A DNA stretch of 64,000 nucleotides, taken from NCBI RefSeq assembly GCF_000340965.1, contig NZ_ANAY01000022.1, forward strand, positions 37,946 through 101,945, read 5' to 3'. The notes under the pieces were generated by a model. The model saw nothing but the letters and a program-made list of their open reading frames with translations. It made no database searches and had not been told where the DNA came from. Position 1 is the first letter of the stretch. The number at the start of each line of letters is the position of its first letter. The DNA comes from Nocardiopsis kunsanensis DSM 44524. Its GTDB lineage: Bacteria > Actinomycetota > Actinomycetes > Streptosporangiales > Streptosporangiaceae. The translations under genes were made by a program, and so were the position numbers. Shown here one piece after another: positions 9,464 through 18,185 of this stretch.

Positions 9464-10735
9464 GTGGCCCTAATCGTGCAGAAGTACGGTGGGTCTTCCG
9501 TCGCTGACGCGGAAGCCATCAAGCGAGTAGCCCAAAGGATCGTGGCTCAGAAAAAGGCGGGACATGACGTCGTGGTCGTCGTCTCCGCCATGGGCGACAC
9601 GACCGACGAACTTCTGGACCTTGCTGAGAAGGTCTCCCCGATGCCGCCGGCTCGCGAGCTCGACATGCTCGTGACGGCGGGTGAGCGCATGTCCATGGCT
9701 GTCGTGGCGATGGCGATCGAGGACCTCGGGTACGAGGCGCGCTCCTTCACCGGCTCCCAGGCCGGTGTCATCACCACTTCCCTGCACGGCAACGCGAAGA
9801 TCATCGACGTCACGCCCGGCCGTATCCAGGAGGCCGTGGGCGAGGGCGCGATCTGCATCGTCGCCGGTTTCCAGGGCGTCTCCCAGGACACCAAGGACAT
9901 CACCTCGCTGGGCCGCGGCGGCTCCGACACGACCGCCGTCGCGCTCGCCGGTGCCCTGAACGCCGACGCCTGCGAGATCTACAGTGACGTCGACGGTGTC
10001 TTCACCGCCGACCCGCGTGTCGTTCCTTCTGCCCGCAGGATCCCCCAGCTCTCCTACGAGGAGATGTTGGAGATGGCCGCGAGCGGAACCAAGATCCTGC
10101 ATCTGCGCTGCGTCGAGTACGCACGGCAGTACAACATCCCGCTGCACGTCCGTTCGTCGTTCAGCCAGAAGCCCGGAACCTGGATCGTTTCGGAAGTCGA
10201 GGAAAGCGAAGGCATGGAACAGCCGATCATCTCCGGGGTCTCCCACGACCGGAGCGAAGCCAAGATCACCGTCGTCGGAGTGCCCGACAAGGTCGGTGAG
10301 GCCGCCACGATCTTCAAGGCCCTCGCGGACGCCGAGATCAACATCGACATGATCGTGCAGAACGTCTCGGCGGTCTCCACGTCGCGCACCGACATCTCCT
10401 TCACGGTCCCCAAGGATTCCGGGAAGGAAGCGGTCGCCGCACTGAAGAAGGTCCAGGAGAAGGTCGGATACGACTCCCTGCGCTACGACGACCAGATCGG
10501 CAAGGTCTCGCTGATCGGCGCAGGCATGCGTTCCTACCCGGGTGTGACCGCCCGCTTCTTCGACGCGATCGCGGCCTCGGCCACCAACGTCGAGATGATC
10601 TCCACTTCCGAGATCCGGATCTCGGTCATCGTGGAGGAGGACCAGATCGACGCGGCCGTGCGCGCTGCCCACACCGAGTTCCAGCTCGACTCCGACCAGG
10701 TCGAGGCTGTCGTTTACGGAGGTACCGGCCGATGA
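9464..10735 (+). CDS. lysC: Aspartate kinase (lysine/threonine pathway)
   Basis: 423 residues, typical of the actinobacterial alpha-type enzyme. The kinase domain starts with [17 protein letters not shown] and includes the aspartate-binding segment TTDELLDLA and the nucleotide region GFQGV followed by [16 protein letters not shown]. Two ACT domains (about residues 260-420) mediate feedback inhibition. It phosphorylates aspartate in the first step to lysine, threonine, methionine and diaminopimelate. GTG start with AGGAG upstream. It overlaps asd by 4 bases (ATGA). An internal start probably yields a beta subunit. Confidence 0.97.
   Translation: MALIVQKYGGSSVADAEAIKRVAQRIVAQKKAGHDVVVVVSAMGDTTDELLDLAEKVSPMPPARELDMLVTAGERMSMAVVAMAIEDLGYEARSFTGSQAGVITTSLHGNAKIIDVTPGRIQEAVGEGAICIVAGFQGVSQDTKDITSLGRGGSDTTAVALAGALNADACEIYSDVDGVFTADPRVVPSARRIPQLSYEEMLEMAASGTKILHLRCVEYARQYNIPLHVRSSFSQKPGTWIVSEVEESEGMEQPIISGVSHDRSEAKITVVGVPDKVGEAATIFKALADAEINIDMIVQNVSAVSTSRTDISFTVPKDSGKEAVAALKKVQEKVGYDSLRYDDQIGKVSLIGAGMRSYPGVTARFFDAIAASATNVEMISTSEIRISVIVEEDQIDAAVRAAHTEFQLDSDQVEAVVYGGTGR
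10214..10735 (+). CDS. Aspartate kinase beta subunit from an internal start within lysC
   Basis: The ATG at 10214 opens an in-frame 173-residue product ([20 protein letters not shown]) that equals the ACT-domain regulatory subunit made from an internal start in Corynebacterium and Bacillus lysC. GAGGAAAG lies about 7 bases upstream. The arrangement is known for the family; use of this start here is inferred. Confidence 0.55.
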   Translation: MEQPIISGVSHDRSEAKITVVGVPDKVGEAATIFKALADAEINIDMIVQNVSAVSTSRTDISFTVPKDSGKEAVAALKKVQEKVGYDSLRYDDQIGKVSLIGAGMRSYPGVTARFFDAIAASATNVEMISTSEIRISVIVEEDQIDAAVRAAHTEFQLDSDQVEAVVYGGTGR

Positions 10736-11793
10736 GCAACCGTCTTCCCACCCTCGCCGTCGTCGGCGCGACCGGCGCAGTCGGCTCCGTCATGCGCGAC
10801 ATCCTCACCGAGCGCCCGAACGTGTGGGGCGAGATCCGCCTGATCGCCTCCCCGCGCAGCGCCGGCAAGGTCCTGAGCGTGCGCGGTGAGGACGTCACCG
10901 TGCAGGCCCTGGCACCCGAGGTCTTCGACGGTGTCGACGTGGCCATGTTCGACGTGCCCGACGAGGTCTCCAAGGAATGGGCCCCGGTCGCTGCCGCCCG
11001 CGGCGCCGTGGCCGTCGACAACTCCGGGGCCTTCCGTCTGGACCCCGACGTCCCGCTGGTCGTGCCCGAGGTCAACGCGGACCAGGTCGGCAACCGGCCG
11101 CGCGGCATCATCGCCAACCCCAACTGCACGACCCTGTCGATGATCGTGGCCATCGGTGCCCTGCACCGCGCCTACGGCGTCAAGGACCTGGTCGTCTCCT
11201 CCTACCAGGCCGCCTCCGGCTCCGGTCAGGAAGGTATCGACACCCTGCGCGACCAGACGGCGACCGTGGCCGCCGAACGCAACCTGGGCAACGAGGCCGG
11301 TGACGTGCGCGCCGCTGTCGATGAACTGGGCCCGTTCCCGGCCCCGCTGGCCTACAACGTCGTGCCGTGGGCCGGTTCGCTCAAGGACGACGGCTACTCC
11401 TCCGAGGAGCTGAAGGTCCGCAACGAGTCCCGCAAGATCCTGGGGCTGCCGGACCTGCGTGTGGCCGCCACCTGTGTGCGTGTTCCGGTCATCACCACCC
11501 ACGCCCTGACCGTCCACGCCACCTTCGACAGCGAGGTCCCGGCCGAGGACGCGCGCAAGCTCCTGGCCAACGCCGAGGGTGTGGAGGTTCTGGACGACCC
11601 GGCCAAGGGCGAGTTCCCGACCCCGGCAGACGTCGTGGGCACCGACCCGACCTGGGTCGGCCGTATCCGCCAGTCGATCGACGACCCGACGTCGCTGGAC
11701 CTGTTCCTGTGCGGCGACAACCTGCGCAAGGGCGCTGCCCTGAACACCGCGCAGATCGCCGAGGTCGTGGCTCGGGAGTTCACTCAGGACTGA
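10732..11793 (+). CDS. asd: Aspartate-semialdehyde dehydrogenase
   Basis: 353 residues. The N-terminal NADP motif is [12 protein letters not shown]. The catalytic cysteine is C132 in [15 protein letters not shown], and the substrate-binding segment [12 protein letters not shown] follows. It reduces aspartyl phosphate to aspartate semialdehyde, the branch point to lysine, threonine and methionine. The ATG overlaps the lysC stop, indicating translational coupling. A GC-rich hairpin (11812-11848) follows the stop. Confidence 0.97.
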   Translation: MSNRLPTLAVVGATGAVGSVMRDILTERPNVWGEIRLIASPRSAGKVLSVRGEDVTVQALAPEVFDGVDVAMFDVPDEVSKEWAPVAAARGAVAVDNSGAFRLDPDVPLVVPEVNADQVGNRPRGIIANPNCTTLSMIVAIGALHRAYGVKDLVVSSYQAASGSGQEGIDTLRDQTATVAAERNLGNEAGDVRAAVDELGPFPAPLAYNVVPWAGSLKDDGYSSEELKVRNESRKILGLPDLRVAATCVRVPVITTHALTVHATFDSEVPAEDARKLLANAEGVEVLDDPAKGEFPTPADVVGTDPTWVGRIRQSIDDPTSLDLFLCGDNLRKGAALNTAQIAEVVAREFTQD

Positions 11794-11811
11794 TCCGAGG
11801 CACCGACACCG

Positions 11812-11848
11812 CGCCGCCGTCGACGGACCGTTCCTCCGTCGGCGGCGG
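11812..11848 (+). terminator. Terminator after lysC-asd
   Basis: Imperfect arms CGCCGCCGTCGACGGA and TCCGTCGGCGGCG around a short loop, 19 bases after the asd stop. It may also serve the convergent GntR gene. Confidence 0.6.
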
Positions 11849-11868
11849 CGTTCCTGTGGGCGGCCCCT

Positions 11869-12606
11869 TCACCCGGGCTCGGCGGGGTTGCGCGGCCGTG
11901 GCAGGGAGAGTCGGTAGACGAGTCGGCACTGGTCCGTGGTGCTGACGAGGTCGGAGGTCTCCACGGGGCGGCCGCCGCAGTAGTGGGTGCGTTCGACGAC
12001 CAAGGCCGGGGTGCCCGCCGATGCACACAGCAGTGCGGCCTCGGCCTCACGCAGGGCCCGTAGGCACACCTCCTCCACGACCCCGTCCACGGGGTGGCCC
12101 GCGGCTTCGAGCCGGTCGAGCAGGCCGTCACCGGGTTCGGCGTCGAAAGGGGTGTGTGGGGTGCCCGTGGTGACCAGGGCCGGTTCCCACGACAGGTGCA
12201 GGGCCACGGGGGTGTCCAGCGCCATGCCGAGTGCGGAGGTCAGGTAGACCGGGTCGCCCCGGCGCAGGCGCAGACGCGTGGAGACGGGCGGTTGCCCGGG
12301 CTGCTGTTCGGTGCCCTCGACCTCGCGGCGCAGGCCTCCCATGCCGGGGACCGAGCTGGTGTCGGTACGCAGGACGCGGACCCGCGCGGGGTCCTCGCGC
12401 ACGAAGTACCCCGAGCCCTGCCGGGCCTCGACGACACCTTCCATGGCGAGCAGCCGCAGGGCGGCGCGGGAGACCTGTTCGCTGACCCGGTAGTTGCGGG
12501 CGAGGCGGGTTCGGGACGGCAGGCGTGTGCCGGGGACCAGCTCACCGCGCAGGATCGGGCGCCGGAGTTGGTCGGCGAGCCAGACGTAGCGTGGTTGCCT
12601 CTCCAC
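11869..12606 (-). CDS. GntR family regulator (HutC subfamily, UTRA domain)
   Basis: 245 residues. The winged HTH is at about 8-70 (LADQLRRPILRGELVPGTRLP and VSEQVSRAALRLLAMEGVVE). A UTRA-type effector domain follows (about 90-240), ending in ERTHYCGGRPVETSDLVS, the usual HutC-family pattern. It is convergent with asd. Upstream lies the large gene-free region 12607-14304. A small inverted repeat at 12753-12766 could be an operator. The ligand and targets are unknown. Confidence 0.88.
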   Translation of the reverse strand: MERQPRYVWLADQLRRPILRGELVPGTRLPSRTRLARNYRVSEQVSRAALRLLAMEGVVEARQGSGYFVREDPARVRVLRTDTSSVPGMGGLRREVEGTEQQPGQPPVSTRLRLRRGDPVYLTSALGMALDTPVALHLSWEPALVTTGTPHTPFDAEPGDGLLDRLEAAGHPVDGVVEEVCLRALREAEAALLCASAGTPALVVERTHYCGGRPVETSDLVSTTDQCRLVYRLSLPRPRNPAEPG

Positions 12607-12752
12607 GGCTCAGGTGTTCCCGGCGGTCGCCGAAACGGTCGCGGGTGTGACTCTGTGGTGATTCAAGTCTGGGTGGTCGGGAGTGAACCTGCCAGATCGC
12701 CGAAGCTCGCCCATGTTCCCAGTAAAGCAGCGAAAAACCCTGGTAGAAGCCC

Positions 12753-12766
12753 CTACTCGATAGTAG
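12753..12766. promoter_or_regulatory. Inverted repeat CTACT-CGAT-AGTAG, possible GntR operator
   Basis: Perfect 5-bp arms with a 4-base centre in a locally AT-richer stretch about 150 bases upstream of the GntR gene. The link to that regulator is by proximity only. Confidence 0.3.
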
Positions 12767-12989
12767 TCCCACTCCCGTCGGTTCCACCGGTCCATGGCTG
12801 CCCGGCTTCGGGGCACCAGCGGGCCCCACGACGCCCCGATGGTCCGTACCGGTTACCACTTGGTTCCATCATGTGACTCCGCGGGAAAGACCTGGAGGCG
12901 CTCAATGGACCGGAGCAGCGTCGAAAGCCCACTGAGGAAGACCGCGATTCCACGTCCCGCCACATCTGCTTCTTGGCGTTGATGGTGGC

Positions 12990-13023
12990 GGGGTGGTTTG
13001 GGGTTGGGTTTGGGGTTGTGGGG
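12990..13023 (+). other. G-tract cluster, potential G-quadruplex
   Basis: Five runs of G (GGGG at 12990, 13000, 13012 and 13020, GGG at 13006) separated by short T-rich spacers. The pattern meets the usual four-tract rule for intramolecular quadruplexes. It lies between the GntR gene and the palindrome. Confidence 0.5.
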
Positions 13024-13065
13024 TTTCTTGTGGTGCCGGGTGATGGTTCGTCGGGGTCGGGAATT

Positions 13066-14094
13066 GTAGCCCGGCCGGGTCTGCGCAACCCGCTTCCGCG
13101 CCGCCCCCGGTTCTGATTCCCGGTGCTCATGGTGGCGGGGGTGTGGTGGGCTGGCCCCGGCGCCTCGGGGTGTGCGCTGCGACCCTTTGCGCCGGGCTTC
13201 CCGACCCTTGTCGACGACCCCCCACACCCCGGCGCCCGGCTGCCAAAGGAACGGTGGGCGCTTTCCTCCCCCTGTGGCGGGCCATTGTGACCACCGCTGG
13301 CGGCGTGTGCGCGGTGACTCGCTCCTGCGAAGGCACAGGCCGGGCCTTCGGGCCTTCGGGCCTGGCCCCGCCTGCTCCCGGCGGGACATTGAGGCCGGGG
13401 CAGTCTGGCGTGCGCGCTCCTCCGGAAAGGCCCTGACCTCGTGGACCTTGCTCACGGAGCCGGCTTCAACCGTCGATCTTGCTACCAGAGCCGACCCCGA
13501 GCCCCGGTAGTGCCGGTCTTGCTCGTGGGGCCGGTCTCGGCGGTTGTTGGTGCTCTTGCGGGCACTGAAAACGTTTTCTGCTGCCTGTATGAGCACTGAC
13601 ACCGGCCGCCGGAGCCCGGTCGAGCCTTGCTCCCCTCCGCGGTCAAAAAACGGCCCGGACGTGGTCGCGGAAGGGGGAGCAGCGCCCCTGGGAGGTAGCA
13701 GGCCCCTCCCAGCTCCACCGATGAGTGGAGATTCTCCGACGGAGGGCACACACACCTGCCACCCCTGGCCGCAATGCTGTGCCGGGAGTGCCGGGGCCAG
13801 GCCCGAAGGGCCGGCTTGTGCCTTCGCAGGAGCGAGCAACCGTGCCCACGCCTCGACCGTTGACCGCAATGGCCCGCCCCTGGGGGTTGGTCGTGCCCCC
13901 ACACTTCTTCGGGCGGACGGTTGGTCTGCGGCCGTTGGGTGTTCGGCGGCGAGAGCGGGCCGGCCCGGCGCCAAGGGGTGGACCGCACACCCCGAGGCGC
14001 CGCGAACAACCCCGCACAACGCCGCACCCTTCAGCGGGTGCCGGGTATGTGGCGGGGCGCCGATGCGGGTTGCGGGAAGCCCCGGCCGGGCTAC
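13066..14094. repeat. Giant imperfect palindrome (about 1.03 kb)
   Basis: The left half on the plus strand and the right half on the minus strand are homologous over most of their length. Both begin GTAGCCCGGCCGGG (13066 on plus; 14094 on minus). They share GGCGCCTCGGGGTGTGCG, then GGCGGGCCATTG, then CTCGCTCCTGCGAAGGCAC, then GGGCCTGGCCCC, in the same order. The axis at 13572/13573 is the perfect 12-bp palindrome GAAAACGTTTTC. Divergence between halves is substantial, so this is an old inverted duplication or a selected structure. Confidence 0.8.
13567..13578. promoter_or_regulatory. LacI-type operator-like palindrome GAAAACGTTTTC at the dyad axis
   Basis: Perfect 12-bp palindrome with a central CG, matching the general LacI/GalR-family operator pattern (GAAANCGNTTTC). 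It sits at the axis of the giant palindrome. No LacI-type gene is in the window. Confidence 0.45.
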
Positions 14095-14260
14095 GCTCGA
14101 CGCTCCGACGAACACCACCCACCTACCACCGGTCCAACAGGTCTGCACCCACCTGCCACCAGTCCATGAGCGGCTCGGACCGCCAGGCCGACTGTGGATT
14201 CGGAACACCGCAGGAGAAACGCCCGGAGCTCCTCGGAGAAGGGACGAGCGAGACAGGATA

Positions 14261-14275
14261 GTTACTCTGAGTAAC
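14261..14275. promoter_or_regulatory. Operator GTTACT-CTG-AGTAAC
   Basis: Perfect 6-bp inverted repeat with a 3-base centre, 29 bases upstream of the PLDc_N-like gene. It probably controls that gene or operon; the regulator is not identified. Confidence 0.5.
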
Positions 14276-14304
14276 GTTATGCGTACTTCATGTATGGGGG
14301 AGAC

Positions 14305-14667
14305 ATGATCACACAACTCGCAGACGCCACGAGTGCACCCGAGTTCGGCTGGGTGGCCGTCCTCTTCGGGGTGGTCATGGGGTTGCTGGCTCTGGCCGTG
14401 CTGGTCCTCGTCATCGCCGCGATCATCTCCACCCTGATCAACCCCGACACCACGGCCGGCGGCAAGCTCCTGTGGGTGGTCCTCATCCTCTGGCTCCCGA
14501 TCGTCGGCGCGGTGGCCTGGTTCGTGGTCGGACGCAAGCGTCACCTCAACCGGCTCCTCGGTATCGACAAGGGCAGGGCCCGCCACGGCGGTCCTCCCAG
14601 CGTCGGGAACCACAGCGACAACCCCTCGCCCCAGTCCGATCTGGGACCGGGTGCGGGTACTGCCTGA
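14305..14667 (+). CDS. Small membrane protein with PLDc_N-type domain
   Basis: 120 residues. Two transmembrane helices (about residues 15-45 and 55-75: VVMGLLALAVLVLVIAAIIS and LLWVVLILWLPIVGAVAWFV), joined by the NPDTTAGGKLLW loop, match the phospholipase D-nuclease N-terminal (PLDc_N) domain. Here it is free-standing, without a nuclease. A polar tail follows. ATG 14305 was preferred over 14290 because GGGGGAG lies 6 bases before it. It is followed closely by an HhH-GPD gene. Function unknown. Confidence 0.75.
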   Translation: MITQLADATSAPEFGWVAVLFGVVMGLLALAVLVLVIAAIISTLINPDTTAGGKLLWVVLILWLPIVGAVAWFVVGRKRHLNRLLGIDKGRARHGGPPSVGNHSDNPSPQSDLGPGAGTA

Positions 14668-14714
14668 CGGGCAGCACCGCACGAAGGACACCGACGAGTT
14701 CCTCGGGGGACCGG

Positions 14715-15356
14715 ATGACCAAGCAGACCGACATCGCTCGGGCCGTGGTGGAGGAGGCCGGGACCACTCTCGCGGCCGAGGCCGGGATCAGGATGGGGGA
14801 CAAACCCGCCGCTCTGTGGCAACTCCTGGTACTGGTCAACCTCGTGTCCGCGCGGATCTCGGCGCGGATCGCGATGGACGCCGCGCACGAACTGAACAGG
14901 GCGGGCGGAACCACCCCGGACGGTATGGCCCGGCTGAGCTGGCAGGAACGTGTGGACGCTCTGGGCAGGGGACACTACGTCCGTTACGACGAGAGCACCG
15001 CGACCCGGCTCGGCCAGTGCGCCGAGTTGGCACAAGAGGAGTGCAAGGGCGACCTGCGCCGCCTCGCCGGCGACCACGAGCGCACCCGTCTGATGTCCGG
15101 ACTGCAGCGCTTCCCCGGTGTGGGCCCGACCGGTGCCGCGATCTTCTGCCGCGAGGTCCAGGCGGTCTGGCCGTGGCTTCGACCCTTCACCGACAAGCTC
15201 ACCCGGACCGGCGCCGAAAGGCTCGGCCTGCCCGGGGAGGAGAACGACCTCGGTGGACTGGTCGAGGGCGATGACATGGCCGCCCTGGCCGCGGGCCTCA
15301 CCCGGGTCGCTCGCGACGGGGACCTCGTCACCCGGATCCGCGACCGGGCAGGCTGA
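14715..15356 (+). CDS. HhH-GPD superfamily protein (endonuclease III-like)
   Basis: 213 residues, all-helical, with a helix-hairpin-helix near residues 128-150 (LQRFPGVGPTGAAIFCREVQ) and an N-terminal KPAALWQLLVLVNLVSARIS segment like other DNA glycosylase-fold proteins. The catalytic lysine of endonuclease III is not evident after the hairpin (GVGPTGAAIF instead of GVGRKTA), and no Fe-S cysteine cluster is present, so base-excision activity is uncertain. ATG start with GGGGGA upstream; lies 47 bases after the preceding gene and is probably co-transcribed. Confidence 0.7.
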   Translation: MTKQTDIARAVVEEAGTTLAAEAGIRMGDKPAALWQLLVLVNLVSARISARIAMDAAHELNRAGGTTPDGMARLSWQERVDALGRGHYVRYDESTATRLGQCAELAQEECKGDLRRLAGDHERTRLMSGLQRFPGVGPTGAAIFCREVQAVWPWLRPFTDKLTRTGAERLGLPGEENDLGGLVEGDDMAALAAGLTRVARDGDLVTRIRDRAG

Positions 15357-15418
15357 ACAATCCCGGCCCTCCGGTGGTGTACTTGTGGTCCGCACCCCAG
15401 GAGGACGGAGACGGCACC

Positions 15419-15940
15419 ATGCCCGAGGCGACCGACGACGACCGGAGCCGGACCGGCCCGTTCACCCCCGTGGTGACACCGCAGTGGCCCGCCCACGCCG
15501 CCGCCGTCTGGGCGTTCCTGTTCGGACTGGTCAGCCTGTACTGGGCGGCGGGCGGCACATGGCTGCTGGACACGATCGGGGAGTCGGTCACCGCACCGGC
15601 CCAGGAGAACGCCCCCGCCATGGTGGCCACCGTGTGGGCCTCGGCCCTCGTGAAGCTCGCGGCCGTGGTAGCGGCGCTGGGCCTGGTGCAGCGCTGGGGA
15701 CAGATCTTCCCCCGCTGGTTCCTGCTCGGCGGCGGATGGCTCGCGGCGGGGCTCCTCCTCCTGTACGGCGGGGCCGGGATCGTCCAGCAGGCACTCATGG
15801 CCACCGGTGCCATCGGGGTCTCCGACACCTTCGCGCCCGTCCTGTACTGGCACCTGTTCCTGTGGTCGCCGTTCTGGCTGCTGGGCGGGGTGTTCTTCGC
15901 CCTCGCCACCGTCCACCTGACACGGTGCACCCGCCGGTGA
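15419..15940 (+). CDS. DUF3995-type membrane protein
   Basis: 173 residues with four predicted transmembrane segments (AVWAFLFGLVSLYWAAGGTW, ASALVKLAAVVAALGLVQRW, FLLGGGWLAAGLLLLYGGAG, LYWHLFLWSPFWLLGGVFFA). The SLYWAAGGTWLLDTIG motif and the final WSPFWLLGG segment are characteristic of DUF3995. The molecular role is unknown. ATG with GGAG upstream. The stop is 24 bases from the convergent DUF952-DUF985 gene. Confidence 0.75.
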   Translation: MPEATDDDRSRTGPFTPVVTPQWPAHAAAVWAFLFGLVSLYWAAGGTWLLDTIGESVTAPAQENAPAMVATVWASALVKLAAVVAALGLVQRWGQIFPRWFLLGGGWLAAGLLLLYGGAGIVQQALMATGAIGVSDTFAPVLYWHLFLWSPFWLLGGVFFALATVHLTRCTRR

Positions 15941-15963
15941 CCCCGTCCCCGGCTGAGCACCGG

Positions 15964-16743
15964 TCAGCGTGCCTCGAAGTCGGCGAAGTCGAAACCCGGT
16001 GAGACGAAGCAGCTGACCAGGGTCTCCTCCTCGGAGAGCGGGTGAGCGGCCTGCCACGTGCCGGCGGGGACCAGGACCTGGAGGCTTTCGCCCCTCTCGA
16101 CCTCGGGCCCCAGCACGACGTCGCCCTTGTACTCGGGTGTTTCCCCGGTGCCGCCGAACTCCAACAGCATCGGTCCGCCCCTGTTGAAGACCCACATCTC
16201 GTCGGAGCTCACACGGTGCCAGCGGGAGGTCTCCTCCGGCGGAAGCAGGAACTGGATGCCGGTGGCGGTGGAGCGTGCTCCGGAGGAACCGTCCGGACGG
16301 AGCTGTTCATCGGTGCGCCAGGTCTGCCGGTACCAACCGCCCTCGGGATGGGGCCACAGGTCCAGGAGTTCGGCCGTGGCGGGACGCTTCTCCACGGCGG
16401 CGTACCAGTTCCACGGGTCGCGGCGCAGAAAGCGCACCCCCACGACGGCCTCGCGGGGGATCGGACCGTAGATGTGCGGGAAGAGCATCTCCGGTCCCAC
16501 CCCGGGCGGGGGCGCGGGGTCGGCCGCCTCCCAACGCACGTCGGACCCGACGGCCGCGGTGTCGACGACCAGCACGACCATCGGCTCGGAGGCCTCTGTG
16601 TACAGCGTGTTGGCCACCGCCAGCAGGGTCGTCTCGTCCGGGGAAGCGTGCATGAACCCCTGGCTGTACAGGGAATCGGCCTCGATGGTGTCACCATCGG
16701 AGCTCCAGCGCTCGAGTTCGGTCAGGTGCAGGACATGGGTCAT
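15964..16743 (-). CDS. DUF952-DUF985 (cupin) fusion protein
   Basis: 259 residues joining two domains normally found apart. Residues 1-115 (MTHVLHLTELERW, SLYSQGFMHASPDE, FPHIYGPIP) are DUF952. Residues about 125-259 (LDLWPHPEGGWYRQTW, GIQFLLPPEETSRWHRVSSD, LVPAGTWQAA, SCFVSPGFDFADFE) are a DUF985 cupin with metal-type histidine and glutamate positions. Neither domain has a proven activity here. Start at M(T)HVLHL because the upstream extension is unlikely. A perfect terminator hairpin separates it from the pdh operon upstream. Confidence 0.8.
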   Translation of the reverse strand: MTHVLHLTELERWSSDGDTIEADSLYSQGFMHASPDETTLLAVANTLYTEASEPMVVLVVDTAAVGSDVRWEAADPAPPPGVGPEMLFPHIYGPIPREAVVGVRFLRRDPWNWYAAVEKRPATAELLDLWPHPEGGWYRQTWRTDEQLRPDGSSGARSTATGIQFLLPPEETSRWHRVSSDEMWVFNRGGPMLLEFGGTGETPEYKGDVVLGPEVERGESLQVLVPAGTWQAAHPLSEEETLVSCFVSPGFDFADFEAR

Positions 16744-16797
16744 GCGGTGACCGTACACCGGCCCGGGCCGACGCACCCGACACGGTCACGCGCACGA

Positions 16798-16835
16798 GGA
16801 AGACCCCGGCCGGAGCGCTCCGGCCGGGGTCTTCC
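16798..16835. terminator. Perfect 19-bp-arm hairpin terminator of the pdh operon
   Basis: Arms GGAAGACCCCGGCCGGAGC and its exact complement with no loop bases, 20 bases after the E2 stop on the minus strand. Confidence 0.75.
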
Positions 16836-16854
16836 GCACGTGTGCGGGCGGTGC

Positions 16855-18174
16855 CTACAGGATGATGCGCATGGGCTCCTCGAGGATCTCCGCGAGATCC
16901 TTCAGGAACGCGGCGCCCACGGCACCGTCCACGGCGCGGTGGTCCACCGACAGCTCCAGTGAGATGCGGTTGCGCACCTCGACCTCGCCGTCGACGACGA
17001 CCGGCTCCTGGCGCATCGCACCGACCGCCAGGATCGCGGCCTCCGGCGGGTTGATGACCGCCGAGAAGCTGTCCACACCGAACATGCCCAGATTGGAGAT
17101 GCTGAAGGTGCCGCCGCTCATCTCCTGCGGCTTGAGCTTGCCGTCCCGGGCCTTGCCGGCGAGCTCGCGCGTGTTCGTGGAGATCTCCGACAGCGTGGCC
17201 TTGTCGGTGTCGTGCAGTACCGGAACGACCAGGCCGGCCTCCACAGCCACCGCGACACCCACGTTGATGCGGTGGTGCTGCAGCAGCTTGTCGTCCACCC
17301 AGGAGGTGTTGACGGCCGGGTGCAGCTTCAGTCCCGTCGCGCAGGCCTTGACGATGAGGTCGTTGAAGCTGACCTTCACGCCGGTGTCGGCGAGCTGCTC
17401 GTTGATCTGTGAGCGGAACGCCTTGAGCGCGTCGGCGTCGATCGTACGGCGCAGGTAGAAGTGCGGTACGGTCTGCTTGCTCTCGGTCAGGCGGCGCGCG
17501 ATGACCTTGCGCACGTTGCTGACCTTGACCTCCTCGGAGTCACGGCCGTCGTCGAAGGGCTGGCTCGCGGCCGGTGCGGAGGGAGCCGGCTTGCTCTCCT
17601 GCTGTGCGGCCGGGGCCTGCTCCTGAGCGGGCTGCCCCTTCTCGGCCGCGGCCTCGATGTCGGCACGCACGATGCGGCCCTTGGGACCCGACCCCTGGAT
17701 CTGGTTGATGTCCAGGCCGTACTCCTTGGCCAGGCGCCGAGCCAGCGGTGAGGTACGCGGACGGCCTTCCGGACCGGACCCGCTCGGGGCCGGGGCCGGC
17801 TCACTCTCCTGAGCGGGCCGTGCCTCCTCGGCCGCAGGCTCCTCCTGCTTCTGCTCCTGCTCCTCGGAACCGCCGGTCTCCTCGGCCCGGTCCTCGGAGG
17901 GCTCCGAACCACCGCCACTCTCCTCGGGCACCGCGTCCGGGGAGTCGGCCAGCAGACCGATGACCTCGCCGATCGGGACGGTGTCACCCTCGGAGACGCT
18001 CTGCTTGACCAGGTAACCCTCGTCGAAGGCCTCGTACTCCATGACGGCCTTGTCGGTCTCGATCTCGAGCAGGAGGTCACCGGTCTCGACCTTGTCGCCG
18101 ATGTTCTTGACCCAACTGCTGATGACGCCTTCCTCCATGGTGTCGGACAGGCGCGGCATGTGGATCTCGCTCAT
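16855..18174 (-). CDS. pdhC: Dihydrolipoamide acetyltransferase, E2 of the pyruvate dehydrogenase complex
   Basis: 439 residues. One lipoyl domain (residues 1-75, with the lipoylated lysine in EIETDKAVMEYE), a Glu/Gln/Pro-rich linker, a peripheral subunit-binding domain (TSPLARRLAKEYGLDINQIQ and GPKGRIVRADIE) and the catalytic acyltransferase domain ending with the active-site motif DHRAVDG. It transfers acetyl from E1-bound TPP to CoA through lipoate. It is the third gene of the E1 alpha, E1 beta, E2 operon, 11 bases after E1 beta. E3 is not in the window. Confidence 0.93.
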   Translation of the reverse strand: MSEIHMPRLSDTMEEGVISSWVKNIGDKVETGDLLLEIETDKAVMEYEAFDEGYLVKQSVSEGDTVPIGEVIGLLADSPDAVPEESGGGSEPSEDRAEETGGSEEQEQKQEEPAAEEARPAQESEPAPAPSGSGPEGRPRTSPLARRLAKEYGLDINQIQGSGPKGRIVRADIEAAAEKGQPAQEQAPAAQQESKPAPSAPAASQPFDDGRDSEEVKVSNVRKVIARRLTESKQTVPHFYLRRTIDADALKAFRSQINEQLADTGVKVSFNDLIVKACATGLKLHPAVNTSWVDDKLLQHHRINVGVAVAVEAGLVVPVLHDTDKATLSEISTNTRELAGKARDGKLKPQEMSGGTFSISNLGMFGVDSFSAVINPPEAAILAVGAMRQEPVVVDGEVEVRNRISLELSVDHRAVDGAVGAAFLKDLAEILEEPMRIIL

Positions 18175-18185
18175 TGGTACTCCCT

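Larger units (their letters stand above)
12607..14304. other. 1.7-kb gene-free divergent region containing a giant imperfect palindrome
   Basis: No open frame here has a ribosome site or family signature, although several are long by chance because of high GC. Contents in order: a possible GntR operator (12753-12766), a G-tract cluster (12990-13023), the giant palindrome (13066-14094), and a short operator (14261-14275) in front of the next gene. Confidence 0.7.

Noticed and set aside
12853..14691. Very long open frames (612 and 254 codons) across the palindrome region
   Set aside because: They cross both palindrome arms and several genes on the other strand, have no ribosome site and no family motif; high GC makes stop codons rare in some frames.
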